In this document: one piece after another, positions 25,632-34,224 of the stretch
How positions within the stretch are numbered: the first letter of the stretch is position 1
How the letters are laid out: each line of letters opens with the position of its first letter
Assembly: GCA_910584875.1 (NCBI GenBank)
Contig: CAJUDA010000008.1
Span: 1-64,000 of the forward strand
Direction of reading: 5' to 3'
DNA length: 64,000 nucleotides
Source: an uncultured Eubacterium sp.
GTDB taxonomy: Bacteria > Bacillota > Clostridia > Lachnospirales > Lachnospiraceae
Notes under the pieces: model-generated
Databases searched by the model: none
What the model saw: the letters and a program-made list of their open reading frames with translations, nothing else
What the model was told of the DNA's origin: nothing
Program-made: the position numbers and the translations under genes

Positions 25632-26441
25632 ATGAAATATCTGTATGTATCCGATTTAGACGGCACGCTGCTGAGAAGTGATGCCGTCACATCCGAATAC
25701 ACAAATCATGTGATAAACGATCTGACGGAAAAGGGCATGGTCTTTTCTTATGCTACGGCAAGATCTGTTATAACGGCGAAACAGGTGACAAGGGGACTCT
25801 GTGCAAAAATACCGATGATCGTATATAATGGCGCATTTATCATAGACAATAGGACGGAAACGATATTGTCTGCCAATTATTTTGATAAAACGGTACGGGA
25901 TGTGCTGGAAGATTTGTCTGACCATGAAATATTTCCCATCGTTTATGCATTTATCGAAGAAAAAGAAAGATTTTCTTATATCCCGGAAAAATGTACAAGA
26001 GGCATGATTTCATTTCTTGACAGCAGAAAGGGGGATATCAGGACCAATGCTGTTTCAACACCGGAAGCACTGAAAGAAGGAAATATTTTCTATATTACCT
26101 GTATCGATGAACCGTGGAAGCTGGAACCTTTCTATGAAAAATATAAAAATATATATCACTGTGTCTATCAAAAAGATATGTATTCGGGGGAGCAGTGGCT
26201 TGAGATCATGCCGGAAGCGGCGACAAAATCCAATGCTGTTATCCAGCTGAAAGAGTTATTGGGGTGTGATAAACTGATTGTTTTTGGTGATGGGAAAAAT
26301 GATCTGGATATGTTTGAGATTGCAGATGAATGTTATGCGGTAAGCAACGCAGTTGAGGCGCTGAAAGAAAGAGCCACTGCCGTCATCGGATCAAACGATG
26401 AAGATGGAGTGGCAAAGTGGCTGGTTCAGAATTACTTGTAG
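25632..26441 (+). CDS. Cof-type HAD phosphatase
   Basis: 269 residues of the HAD IIB (Cof) class: motif I DLDGTLL at residues 8-14, motif II in SYATARS, motif III K in ATKSNAVIQLKEL and motif IV GDGKNDLDMFEIAD. The family dephosphorylates sugar phosphates or flavin/pyridoxal phosphates in the cytosol; the substrate is unknown. ATG at 25632 is chosen because GAGG lies at 25623-25626 and the HAD motif starts eight residues in. Four bases after its stop begins the 34-bp mini-copy of the terminal-repeat element. Confidence 0.88.
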   Translation: MKYLYVSDLDGTLLRSDAVTSEYTNHVINDLTEKGMVFSYATARSVITAKQVTRGLCAKIPMIVYNGAFIIDNRTETILSANYFDKTVRDVLEDLSDHEIFPIVYAFIEEKERFSYIPEKCTRGMISFLDSRKGDIRTNAVSTPEALKEGNIFYITCIDEPWKLEPFYEKYKNIYHCVYQKDMYSGEQWLEIMPEAATKSNAVIQLKELLGCDKLIVFGDGKNDLDMFEIADECYAVSNAVEALKERATAVIGSNDEDGVAKWLVQNYL

Positions 26442-26444
26442 GCA

Positions 26445-26478
26445 GCTCAACGGCGGGTTCAAATTGGCGCCGTTGAGC
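26445..26478. repeat. 34-bp mini-copy of the terminal-repeat element
   Basis: GCTCAACGGCG followed by GGTTCAAATTGG and CGCCGTTGAGC: an 11-bp perfect stem with a 12-base loop. It equals the first 11 bases of the full element joined to its last 23. Flanks are GCA on the left and GAA on the right, so no TA duplication is left. It sits between the HAD and radical SAM genes and lacks a T run, so it is a poor terminator. Confidence 0.85.
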
Positions 26479-26507
26479 GAATACAACATGACCGGGAGGA
26501 AATATAT

Positions 26508-27407
26508 ATGCATTTTGTGACTGCCAAAGGAATATTGTCTTCCAAAAACGCAATGAACTTATACCGGGGCTGTTCCCATGGTTGTATTTACTGTGATTCC
26601 AGAAGCAGGTGCTACCATATGGATCATGCCTTTGAGGATATCGAGGTTAAAGAAAATGCGGTAGAATTGTTAGAGAATGCCCTGCAGCATAAACGGAAAA
26701 AATGTATGATCAGTACAGGGTCCATGACGGATCCCTATATTCCACTGGAAATGGAAATTGGAAATGTCAGAAAAGCGCTGCATCTGATTGATGAGTACGG
26801 ATTTGGATTTACCGTTATCACAAAGTCAGACCGAATATTGCGGGATATCGACCTGCTGCAGAAAATAAATGAAAAGACGAAATGTGTTGTGCAGATGACA
26901 TTAACTACCTGTGATGAGGATCTGTGCCGGAGCATTGAACCAAATGTGAGTACGACAGGCAAACGTTTTGAGGTATTGAAACAAATGCGGGATGCCGGAA
27001 TCCCTACGATTGTATGGATGACACCGATCCTGCCGTTTATCAATGATACGGAAAGTAATATTTCCGGTATTCTGGATATGTGTATCGAAGCAGACGTCTA
27101 CGGCATTATTTGTTACGGCATGGGGCTTACGCTCCGGGAAGGAAACAGAGAGTATTTTTATAAACAGTTAGACCGCCTGTTTCCACAATTAAAGGAGAAG
27201 TATATACGGACATATGGCAATCAGTATATGGTCACCAGCCCGGATCATGACCGTCTGATGACGCTTTTTTATGAGAAATGCAGCAGAAACGGAATCATTC
27301 ATAATAATGAACAGCTATTTTCGTATCTGCATACCTTTGAAGAGAAGAATTGTTCCAGACAAATGACTCTCTTTGATTTCACATCGGATGATTCGCCCTA
27401 TGGGTGA
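26508..27407 (+). CDS. radical SAM protein, spore photoproduct lyase-like (SPL) family
   Basis: 299 residues. The iron-sulfur site is CSHGCIYCDS (C-x3-C-x2-C) near residue 23, preceded by NLYRGC, and the MISTGSMTDPYIPLE and TVITKSDRILRDIDLL segments are typical of the stand-alone SPL/Rv2578c-like group. Most such proteins are of unknown function; a DNA lesion role is not implied by this alone. ATG follows GGGAGGAAA. The mini-element at 26445-26478 lies just upstream, between this gene and the HAD gene; both face the same way. Confidence 0.85.
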   Translation: MHFVTAKGILSSKNAMNLYRGCSHGCIYCDSRSRCYHMDHAFEDIEVKENAVELLENALQHKRKKCMISTGSMTDPYIPLEMEIGNVRKALHLIDEYGFGFTVITKSDRILRDIDLLQKINEKTKCVVQMTLTTCDEDLCRSIEPNVSTTGKRFEVLKQMRDAGIPTIVWMTPILPFINDTESNISGILDMCIEADVYGIICYGMGLTLREGNREYFYKQLDRLFPQLKEKYIRTYGNQYMVTSPDHDRLMTLFYEKCSRNGIIHNNEQLFSYLHTFEEKNCSRQMTLFDFTSDDSPYG

Positions 27408-27429
27408 ATTCTCCTCTCTGAATGTGTTA

Positions 27430-27458
27430 TTGGATGATCAGCATAAATTTGTTATACT
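27430..27458 (+). promoter_or_regulatory. sigma-A promoter of the HTH-methyltransferase/ABC operon
   Basis: TTGGAT (27430-27435) and TATACT (27453-27458) with 17 bases between, giving a leader of about 60 bases before the ATG at 27523. Confidence 0.65.
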
Positions 27459-27465
27459 ATAGAAC

Positions 27466-27507
27466 AGTAAAAGACGTGATAGAAAAGAGATCTTTTGCTG
27501 TTTTTTT
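27466..27507 (+). terminator. terminator-like hairpin in the leader of the HTH-methyltransferase gene
   Basis: CAGTAAAAGA pairs with TCTTTTGCTG (10 pairs, one G-U in RNA) around a 16-base loop and is followed by seven T. It lies between the promoter at 27430 and AAGGAGG at 27511, so it could be an attenuator rather than the end of the preceding gene. Confidence 0.6.
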
Positions 27508-27522
27508 CATAAGGAGGAGTTT

Positions 27523-28656
27523 ATGGACAGACCAGTACGATTATCACTGAAAGCATTGCGTAAACGACAGGGTATGACCCAGAAAGAACTGGCGGCAAAG
27601 CTGCAGGTGTCCTTTCAGACAATCAGCAAATGGGAAAACGGGATTACCCAGCCGGATATCGTCTATCTTCCGAAACTTGCCGCTGTCTTTGGCGTCAGCA
27701 CGGATGTCCTGCTTGGCATCCGGCCGCTGGAGACGGAAGAGCCCTGGCGCAGGTTTGATGCGTATGGCTACTGGAACCAGCATATGGAACGGACCAGGAT
27801 ATGGAAACGCCTGTACTGGAATGACGATTACTTTCATTTTCTTGTAAAAGAGGTCTGGCATTTCGACACACCGGTAAACATAATAGATTTTGGATGTGGA
27901 TATGGTTTTCTTGGTCTGAAACTTCTTCCGCTGCTCCCGGAGGGAAGTACCTATACGGGGATTGACCTGGATGCCAGTGCACTGGAAGAGGCGCGCCGCT
28001 TATTTGAAAAAACATCCTGGGAGACACATTTTATTCAGCAGGATCTGTATCAGTACAAAGCTGTAAAAAAATATGATGTAGTCATCGGACTCTACCTGAT
28101 GTCCTACCTGAAGAGACCGCAGACTGTCCTGCAAAAGATGAAGGAATCTCTTGCCAGGGGTGGGAAACTGATCCTGGTGGATGTCAATAATGCTGTGGAG
28201 CAGGCGGGCTACTATTCCTGTATGGAGGAGGAAGAGGGACAGGAGTGCCCGGATTTTACTCCTGTATGGAAGAATGCGGCAAGTCATGGAGAACGGGACT
28301 ACCGGATGGGGACAAAACTGCCGGCGCTTTTAAAATCCATCGGCATGAAAGGGATCCAGGCGCGGATCAGTGACAAGGTGATCCTTTATGATCCGGAGGA
28401 TGGGGAAAAGAAAGAGATCAATGATATTTTCCGGTATGTTCATGAAAACAAAGATTCCTCCAGGGAGAGGCATTCATTTTATCAGTCCCGCGGGGCAAGC
28501 TACACAGAAGCGGAGTGGTATGTGGATTATTTTGAGCGGACAAAACGGTATTTTGATTCGGAGCATTCTTTTGCGGTCAGTACCTCTGCCATGTATTTTG
28601 CCTGGGGCGTACTGCCGGAACCGGAAGAAGAGGGGAGAGATGACAGTGCTGAGTAA
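27523..28656 (+). CDS. HTH-XRE/SAM-methyltransferase fusion, paralogue 2
   Basis: 377 residues, with the same order as the protein at 22373: an HTH (LRKRQGMTQKELAAKLQVSFQTISKWENG), the YWNDDYFHFLVKEVW linker block, methyltransferase motif I IDFGCGYGFLG with PLLPEGSTYTGIDLD, and the shared RDYRMGTKLPALLKSIGMKGIQARISDKVILYDP tail. It differs in context: this copy heads an operon with an adaptor-like protein and two ABC exporters (next gene starts inside its end, 17 bases overlap). AAGGAGG precedes ATG at good spacing. The target of methylation is unknown; control of the exporter genes is a fair inference. Confidence 0.87.
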   Translation: MDRPVRLSLKALRKRQGMTQKELAAKLQVSFQTISKWENGITQPDIVYLPKLAAVFGVSTDVLLGIRPLETEEPWRRFDAYGYWNQHMERTRIWKRLYWNDDYFHFLVKEVWHFDTPVNIIDFGCGYGFLGLKLLPLLPEGSTYTGIDLDASALEEARRLFEKTSWETHFIQQDLYQYKAVKKYDVVIGLYLMSYLKRPQTVLQKMKESLARGGKLILVDVNNAVEQAGYYSCMEEEEGQECPDFTPVWKNAASHGERDYRMGTKLPALLKSIGMKGIQARISDKVILYDPEDGEKKEINDIFRYVHENKDSSRERHSFYQSRGASYTEAEWYVDYFERTKRYFDSEHSFAVSTSAMYFAWGVLPEPEEEGRDDSAE

Positions 28657-29041
28657 AAAGAGAAAACTCATGAATTCCGTATTTATTCTTCACCCATGGG
28701 GATTTGTCGTATTTCTGCTGCTGGGGACAGGCTTGTTTGTGTTCGCTGCGGCAAAGATCCAGATACCAGTATATACGACAGTGGAAACCGAAGCAGTCAG
28801 AGAGGGAAGGGCTGTGCGGGTGGATCTGCGGCAAAAGGAATTTGAAGCGGGGACTCCGGTATTTTTATACAGATCCCGCGATGACCATTTGGAAAAAGTG
28901 ACAGAATACAAGGTGGACAAGGGGGTTCTCTGGATCGAGGATGGCGAAAGCCTTCCCCTGTCAGGGAAGGTATCGATTGATATCCAGACGGGTGGGATCT
29001 CCCTGCTCCGGCATATCCTTACGGAAGGCGGTAATAGGTAA
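28640..29041 (+). CDS. small membrane-anchored adaptor-like protein
   Basis: 133 residues: a short basic start (SKKRKL), one membrane helix (WGFVVFLLLGTGLFVFAAA, ~20-38) and a beta-rich extracytoplasmic part (VYTTVETEAVREGRAVRVDLRQKEFEAGTPVFLYRSRDD... SGKVSIDIQTGGISLLRHIL). The tail resembles the beta-barrel end of HlyD-type adaptors, but no lipoyl halves or coiled coil are present, so it would be a minimal version. ATG at 28640 follows AGGGGAGAG and overlaps the methyltransferase gene by 17 bases. Its stop touches the start of the first ABC gene (TAAATG). I do not recognise a named family. Confidence 0.7.
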   Translation: MTVLSKKRKLMNSVFILHPWGFVVFLLLGTGLFVFAAAKIQIPVYTTVETEAVREGRAVRVDLRQKEFEAGTPVFLYRSRDDHLEKVTEYKVDKGVLWIEDGESLPLSGKVSIDIQTGGISLLRHILTEGGNR

Positions 29042-30802
29042 ATGGGAAAAAAGAGTAAGAAGAAAAAGGAAGAGGCATTAAATTTTTTTGGGGCGTTGCG
29101 GTTTGTCAACCAGTTTCTGGATAAGATGCATCTGCAGCTTGTACTTTTTTATCTGGGCTGGCTCTTCGATACGGTTGTGGGGGTTCTGTCGCCGGTGCTT
29201 TTCGGCGTTATGATCAACCAGATGGTGTATTACCGGAACCTGCCATTGTTTATCCGGGTCGGACTTGCCTTTTTCGGGCTTTCGGTATTTTCCTGTGTCC
29301 AGTATTTCCTGTTATATGAATTGTATGGATATTTCTGGAACGGGCTGATCTACCGGGTGAGATGTCGTTTGTATTCAGTGGTCCAGAAAATGGATGCGCG
29401 CACGATGGCAAATACAAATTATGGGGATACGGCGCAGCTGATCCAGTGGCAGGTGATGGAGTGTGTCAGTTTCGTTGTGAGAAACGTCATCCATAATATT
29501 AATAATTATATCAATATCCTGATCTGTCTTGTGATCGCCTGTCTGATCAGTCCGTGGATCGCGCTTGTGCTGACCGTCATGGTCCCGGTGTCGGTATATA
29601 TTTCCTACAAATACGGGAAAAGGATCCGGGAACAGCAGGCAAAAAACCAGGAGGCATACGGGAAATATATCAGCTGGCTCTATGAGATCTTTAACGCCCT
29701 GAGGGACATACGCCTGCTGGGAGCAGAAAAACGTGTGTTCCGGCTTTTTCGCAAACATCAGGAAACCCTGATCGATACAAAGGTCAAAGCCGGTTTTGAG
29801 ACACTGAAGGCTGAGCATATCATCGCAGGCTCCAACACCTGGATCCAGATGGTATTGTATGCCGTCCTTGCCTTTCTTGCTTTTTCCGGGGGATTATCGA
29901 TCGGATCCGTGTTTGTGATCCTCGCCTATTTTGAATCCCTGACGGAAAGTCTTCGGAGTGTCAGCGACCGTTACATGGACGCCCAGTTCCGTGTATCCGT
30001 GATCCAGAGGATCAAAGACCTGATGGAACAGCCGGTGGCGGATGACCGGGAAGAGGGGAACCCGCTGTCCGTAACGCAGGGAGACATACGGTTCCGGGGA
30101 CTTACCTTTGCTTACCAGGAGGGACACCCCGTTGTAGAAAACCTGGATTTACATATCCGCGGCGGGGAAAAGGTGGCGGTCGTCGGCGAATCCGGGTGTG
30201 GCAAGACGACGCTCAGTTACATGCTGCTTGGGTTTTATGAACCGCAGGCGGGGCAGATCGAGATCGATGGGCAGGATATTGCAGGATGCCAACTTCATTC
30301 GATCCGGGATAAGGTCGGTGTGGTCCAGCAGGACGTCCTGATCTTTGATGGTACGGTCCGTACCAATATTATGCTTGGCAACGAAAGCGCCACGGAAGAG
30401 GAACTGGTCCGTGCCTGCAAAGCGGCAGGGATATATGATTTTATTATGGAGATGGAGGACCAGTTTGATACGGTACTCGGCAGGGACGGCCGTCAGCTGT
30501 CCGGGGGACAGAAGCAGAGGATCGCCATCGCCCGGACGTATCTCAAAAATCCGCCGATCCTTATTTTTGATGAGGCGACGGCGTCGCTGGATACGGAAAC
30601 AGAGGCGCAGATCCATGAGGCATGGAAGAAGGTGCTGGAGGGCAGGACGGCGATCATTATCGCACACCGGCAGAGCTCTGTGATGCTGTGTGACCGGGTC
30701 GCCATGATGAAGGATGGACATATCACAAGGACAGGAGAGCCGGAGGATCTGCGAAGGAGCAGTGAGGATTTCCGCCGATTGTTTGCCATACAGGAGTGTT
30801 GA
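29042..30802 (+). CDS. ABC exporter half-transporter (TMD-NBD), first of pair
   Basis: 586 residues. A six-helix exporter domain (~25-330) is followed by an ATPase domain: Walker A GESGCGKTT, Q-loop VVQQDVLIFDGTVRTNI, signature LSGGQKQR, Walker B ILIFDEATASLD and H-loop IIAHRQSS. All catalytic residues are present. No N-terminal peptidase C39 domain exists, so it would not itself trim a double-glycine leader. The start directly follows the stop of the adaptor-like gene. With the next gene it probably forms a heterodimer exporting a peptide, lipid or drug. Confidence 0.92.
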   Translation: MGKKSKKKKEEALNFFGALRFVNQFLDKMHLQLVLFYLGWLFDTVVGVLSPVLFGVMINQMVYYRNLPLFIRVGLAFFGLSVFSCVQYFLLYELYGYFWNGLIYRVRCRLYSVVQKMDARTMANTNYGDTAQLIQWQVMECVSFVVRNVIHNINNYINILICLVIACLISPWIALVLTVMVPVSVYISYKYGKRIREQQAKNQEAYGKYISWLYEIFNALRDIRLLGAEKRVFRLFRKHQETLIDTKVKAGFETLKAEHIIAGSNTWIQMVLYAVLAFLAFSGGLSIGSVFVILAYFESLTESLRSVSDRYMDAQFRVSVIQRIKDLMEQPVADDREEGNPLSVTQGDIRFRGLTFAYQEGHPVVENLDLHIRGGEKVAVVGESGCGKTTLSYMLLGFYEPQAGQIEIDGQDIAGCQLHSIRDKVGVVQQDVLIFDGTVRTNIMLGNESATEEELVRACKAAGIYDFIMEMEDQFDTVLGRDGRQLSGGQKQRIAIARTYLKNPPILIFDEATASLDTETEAQIHEAWKKVLEGRTAIIIAHRQSSVMLCDRVAMMKDGHITRTGEPEDLRRSSEDFRRLFAIQEC

Positions 30803-30822
30803 ATTAATATGGAGGGAGCAGG

Positions 30823-32475
30823 ATGTTAAAAAAAATAAAGTACAGGATACAGGTAATGAAAAAACTTCAGCCGATGACTGCGGGAGTGCGGAAATGGTAT
30901 GCCATAAATCTGGCGGCGGCGCTTGCCGGACTTGCTCTTTTGCTGATCCTTCCACAGTTTTACAGCCTGTTTATCGAGAAAGTGATTCTCGGACGGAAGA
31001 TACAGCTGCTGCTGCCCGTGATACTCGGCTATATTCTGATCCAGTCTGCCAGCACGGGGATCGCTTTTCTGCGCCGGCAGTGCCAGTATCGGATCGATAA
31101 TCAGGTGTCGGTGAAGGTAAAGGAAAAAATGCTGCACAATATGCTGCGGCGTCCCTTTGCCGAATATGACAGGATCAATGCCGGGGAACAGAAGATGACG
31201 ATGGATGATGCTGTCGTCAGAATGGAGGATTTTACAAATAGTCAGACCGTGGAGTATGCCATCAATGTCTGCCGGATGATCGTGCTTTTTGTGCTGCTCT
31301 GTTTTCTGGAATGGCATCTGACGCTGATCCTGGTCGTATCGATCCCGCTGACGTTCTGGCTCAATCATGTGATCGGGAAGGTATTTCAGAAAAACGGGGA
31401 AGACAGCTGGGAAAATGATCAGGCGTTTGGCGCTTGGATCTATTCTTCCCTGAATGGCTGGCGGGAGATCCGGGCGCTGAACCTGGAGGAGACCTGTGAG
31501 AAGACATTTGTATCGTATGCAAGACGGTATATGGAACTGTTTAGCGTCTGGATCGAGTTCTGGGTGCTGAGGTTTTTGATCATTCCCCGGATCAAGGATG
31601 ATTTCCTGCTGCAGTTTTTGTTGTATTTTCTGGGAGGCCTGCTGATCTTCCGCGGTAATATCACGATCGGTGCGCTGCTTGTGTTTGCCCAGTATTATAC
31701 CCAGCTGGTGGGCTGTGTTCAGGATGTCGTGACAGCGGATACGGATCTGCAGGCAAATATGGTTTTTTATGACAGGGCGCTGGCGGCGATCGAAGAAGAT
31801 GTGGCAGCGGATACCGGGAAAAAGACAGAGATAAGGGAATGCAGCCTTTCGTTCCAGAATGTGTCGTTTGCCTATGAAGATGCCGGGTCAGATGTCCTGA
31901 CTGATTTTTCCATGGAGATCCGCCAGGGAGAGCGTGTAGGTATCGTAGGTGAGAGCGGCAGGGGCAAGACAACGGTGCTGAAAATGATCATTGGCATGAT
32001 ACAGCCTGCAAAGGGTAAGGTTTTATTTGGCGGTGATGATCTGCAGGAGCTGTCTTTGCAGGCGCTGCACCGGAAGATCGGGGTTGTCATGCAGGAGAAT
32101 ATGCTGTTTAACACAACCATCCATGAAAATCTTTTGTATGGTAATGAACATGCTTCCAGGGAAGATATGGTGCAGGCGTGCAAAAAGGCAAATATTGACA
32201 GCTTTATCCAGGAGCTGCCGGAAGGGTATGAGACGGTGATCGGCGAGAAGGGGATCAAGCTGTCTGGCGGACAGAAACAGCGCCTGGTACTGGCGCGGCT
32301 GTTTCTGCGGGATGTTGATATGTTTATCTTTGATGAGGCGACAAGCGCACTGGATCAGAACTCGGAGAGCATGGTCCAGCAGGCGGTGGAGAGCATCGGC
32401 AGGGACAAAACAATCCTTGTTGTAGCACACAGGCAGTCCTCGCTGAAGCTGTGTGACCGTCTGGTACGTTTGTGA
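30823..32475 (+). CDS. ABC exporter half-transporter (TMD-NBD), second of pair
   Basis: 550 residues with six predicted helices (~25-320) and an ATPase domain: Walker A GESGRGKTT, VVMQENMLFNTTIHENL, signature LSGGQKQR, Walker B MFIFDEATSALD and VVAHRQSS. Both halves of the pair keep the catalytic Glu, so the heterodimer would have two canonical sites. GGAGGGAGCAGG precedes ATG. A strong terminator directly follows, which marks the end of the operon that starts with the HTH-methyltransferase. No precursor peptide gene was found in or near the operon. Confidence 0.92.
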   Translation: MLKKIKYRIQVMKKLQPMTAGVRKWYAINLAAALAGLALLLILPQFYSLFIEKVILGRKIQLLLPVILGYILIQSASTGIAFLRRQCQYRIDNQVSVKVKEKMLHNMLRRPFAEYDRINAGEQKMTMDDAVVRMEDFTNSQTVEYAINVCRMIVLFVLLCFLEWHLTLILVVSIPLTFWLNHVIGKVFQKNGEDSWENDQAFGAWIYSSLNGWREIRALNLEETCEKTFVSYARRYMELFSVWIEFWVLRFLIIPRIKDDFLLQFLLYFLGGLLIFRGNITIGALLVFAQYYTQLVGCVQDVVTADTDLQANMVFYDRALAAIEEDVAADTGKKTEIRECSLSFQNVSFAYEDAGSDVLTDFSMEIRQGERVGIVGESGRGKTTVLKMIIGMIQPAKGKVLFGGDDLQELSLQALHRKIGVVMQENMLFNTTIHENLLYGNEHASREDMVQACKKANIDSFIQELPEGYETVIGEKGIKLSGGQKQRLVLARLFLRDVDMFIFDEATSALDQNSESMVQQAVESIGRDKTILVVAHRQSSLKLCDRLVRL

Positions 32476-32479
32476 AAAC

Positions 32480-32527
32480 GGGGGGCTGCCGCATTTCGTA
32501 CAATGCGACAGTCCCCCCCCTGTTTTT
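32480..32527 (+). terminator. intrinsic terminator of the ABC operon
   Basis: GGGGGGCTGCCGCATT pairs with AATGCGACAGTCCCCCC around TCGTAC, followed by TGTTTTT. The stem begins only a few bases after the stop codon; a convergent lipoprotein gene ends 20 bases beyond. Confidence 0.85.
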
Positions 32528-32547
32528 CATGTGTACCTGGAAATGTA

Positions 32548-33054
32548 TTATTTTGAATTGTCCTGAGATTGAAACTCTACGCCGAGCTCTTCTGCCAGTT
32601 TCTTTATCTCTGTCAGATATTGGGAGCTTTCTTCATTTGCTTTGTTCATAAATTCAGTGACCTGTTCGATCTTGTCAGTTTCATCATTTTGCAGAACCTG
32701 GATAAGCAGTTCAACCCCGCTCTGGAAGTTTTTGAGGGAACTTACATAGATGGCATGTGTCTTTTTCAGTTTCTCACCCTTGATGCTGTCTCCGAGGGAG
32801 GTTGCTTTTTCCACAGCCTGTTTTGTCAGCGTTATCGTGTTTGTGTTGAGCTCCTTAAGTGTTGTTTCGTTATCTTTGGCGTTGTCCCCGGTCACGCTGG
32901 CGTAGCTGTCCTTTGCCTGGCTTTCCAGCTTGCCAAGCTCTGTCTTGATGCCGCCATTAATATAATCTACAAATTCATCCTGTTCTTCCCCACATCCTGT
33001 CATGCAAAAAACCATGATAAACGTAACAACTGCAGTCATAATAATTTTTTTCAT
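32548..33054 (-). CDS. lipoprotein of unknown function, helical
   Basis: 168 residues. A lipoprotein signal (MKKIIMTAVVTFIMVFCMTGC, Cys at about 21) is followed by an almost wholly helical, charged domain rich in Lys/Glu (ELGKLESQAKDSYASVTG, TITLTKQAVEKATSLGDSIKGEKLKK, EQVTEFMNKANEESSQYLTEIKKLAEELG). I do not recognise the family; it would sit on the outer membrane face tethered by lipid. The start is supported by GTGAGAAG. It is convergent with the ABC operon and 255 bases from the MerR pseudogene; I see no clear signal in that gap apart from AT-rich sequence. Confidence 0.8.
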   Translation of the reverse strand: MKKIIMTAVVTFIMVFCMTGCGEEQDEFVDYINGGIKTELGKLESQAKDSYASVTGDNAKDNETTLKELNTNTITLTKQAVEKATSLGDSIKGEKLKKTHAIYVSSLKNFQSGVELLIQVLQNDETDKIEQVTEFMNKANEESSQYLTEIKKLAEELGVEFQSQDNSK

Positions 33055-33309
33055 ATTTGCTTCTCACTTTCTTTGTAATGTAATTAGTTGGTTTCATTGC
33101 GTGATAATCTGCCTTTATTGCTGGCTTTTGATCCATACTTGCAATTACTGTATCAGCAACCCTCCTCTTTTATATATTTGCCAGAACATTCATTGCACAA
33201 TTATACATCGTAATTATATCATCCTTTTTGATGGATATGATGGACATTGCCTGAATGGCAGGAATATGGCGCGAATGGTTTTCTGGCAGGATGGGGGAGG
33301 AGGTGGTGC

Positions 33310-34124
33310 TCACAATATGGGAATCTCGATCTGTACAATATAATCTTCGATCCGGTCAATGACATTTTCATTGATTCCTTTTTCATAGGAAAACCCCGTC
33401 AGGGTCAGGCCATGTGCTCTGGCATAGGCAAAGATCGCCTGATACCGCAGTGGGATATCGTCCCAGTTTCCTTTGTGGAAAGCTCTGATATAGTTTCCGC
33501 CAGGCTGAATATGCAGCCCGGTTTTTTGTGGGAGAAAAGGGATTTCGATAAATAATCTGGTATAGTTGTTATAATTGCCATCCATAAGATCCCTGACAGA
33601 GATCATGGAACCATAGGAGGCATCATGCAGCCGCCCGAGCTGGTATTTTTTTGTCTGGGCGGTGATCAGCTCCACTTCTTTTTCAAAGGAAGTGTCCGGG
33701 TCTATGTCTACGGTCACTAGACATTGTTCTTCCTTGTGGATCACGGTAATCCCGGACAGGTCCATCGTCAGAAGAGTGAGCATATTCTCACGGTGCCCGC
33801 AGAGGGTATTCCGGACTGCCTGCAGATGGAGCATGCGCTGGTCGAGCTCTTCTATTTTTCGTCCAGGAGAACTTTCAGACGGGAGGCGGACCGGTTTTTC
33901 ATAAAATTCTGGATTTCGGGGATGGATACGTCCAGCTCGCGCAGCAGGAGGATGGTTTCAAGAATGAGACTCTGATGATAGCTGTAATAGCGGTACCCAT
34001 TATCTGGATTGATAAAAGCGGGATGAAACAAATCTATTTCATCATACCACATCAGCGTCTTTTTATTGATACCGTGCATATCGGCAAACTGACCGATTGT
34101 GAGAAGACCATTTCTATTTTTCAT
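33310..34124 (-). pseudogene. MerR family regulator with GyrI-like domain, frameshifted
   Basis: The start encodes a MerR helix-turn-helix (LLTIGQFADMHGINKKTLMWYDEIDLFHP) and dimerisation helix up to SRLKVLLDEK, then TAG at 33852-33854. One frame over it continues IEELDQRMLHLQAVRNTL and a GyrI/BmrR-type ligand domain (IFAYARAHGLTLTGFSYEKGINE). The shift lies in a run of five A (reverse strand, 33854-33858); six A would restore the frame. Either the gene is inactivated, or there is a sequencing error or slippage site. It is divergent from the MATE gene, whose promoter carries a MerR-type operator, so in intact form it would be a drug-responsive activator of that pump. Confidence 0.82.
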
Positions 34125-34151
34125 AATTCTCTCCCATTTTTAATTTTTGAC

Positions 34152-34182
34152 TTGACTGTACAGTTACTGTATGGTTTATCAT
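34152..34182 (+). promoter_or_regulatory. MerR-type promoter of the MATE gene
   Basis: TTGACT (34152-34157) and TATCAT (34177-34182) are 19 bases apart, the overlong spacer of MerR-controlled promoters. The perfect dyad TACAGT-T-ACTGTA (34159-34171) is centred within the spacer, where MerR proteins bind to untwist it. Confidence 0.85.
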
Positions 34183-34224
34183 ACAAAACAGTAAGAGAAA
34201 TTTCAAGCAAAAGGGGGAAAATAT

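Noticed and set aside
33055..33309. 255-base gap between the lipoprotein and MerR pseudogene, examined for an RNA gene
   Set aside because: AT-rich, no clear hairpin with T run, no promoter pair and no conserved RNA motif seen.
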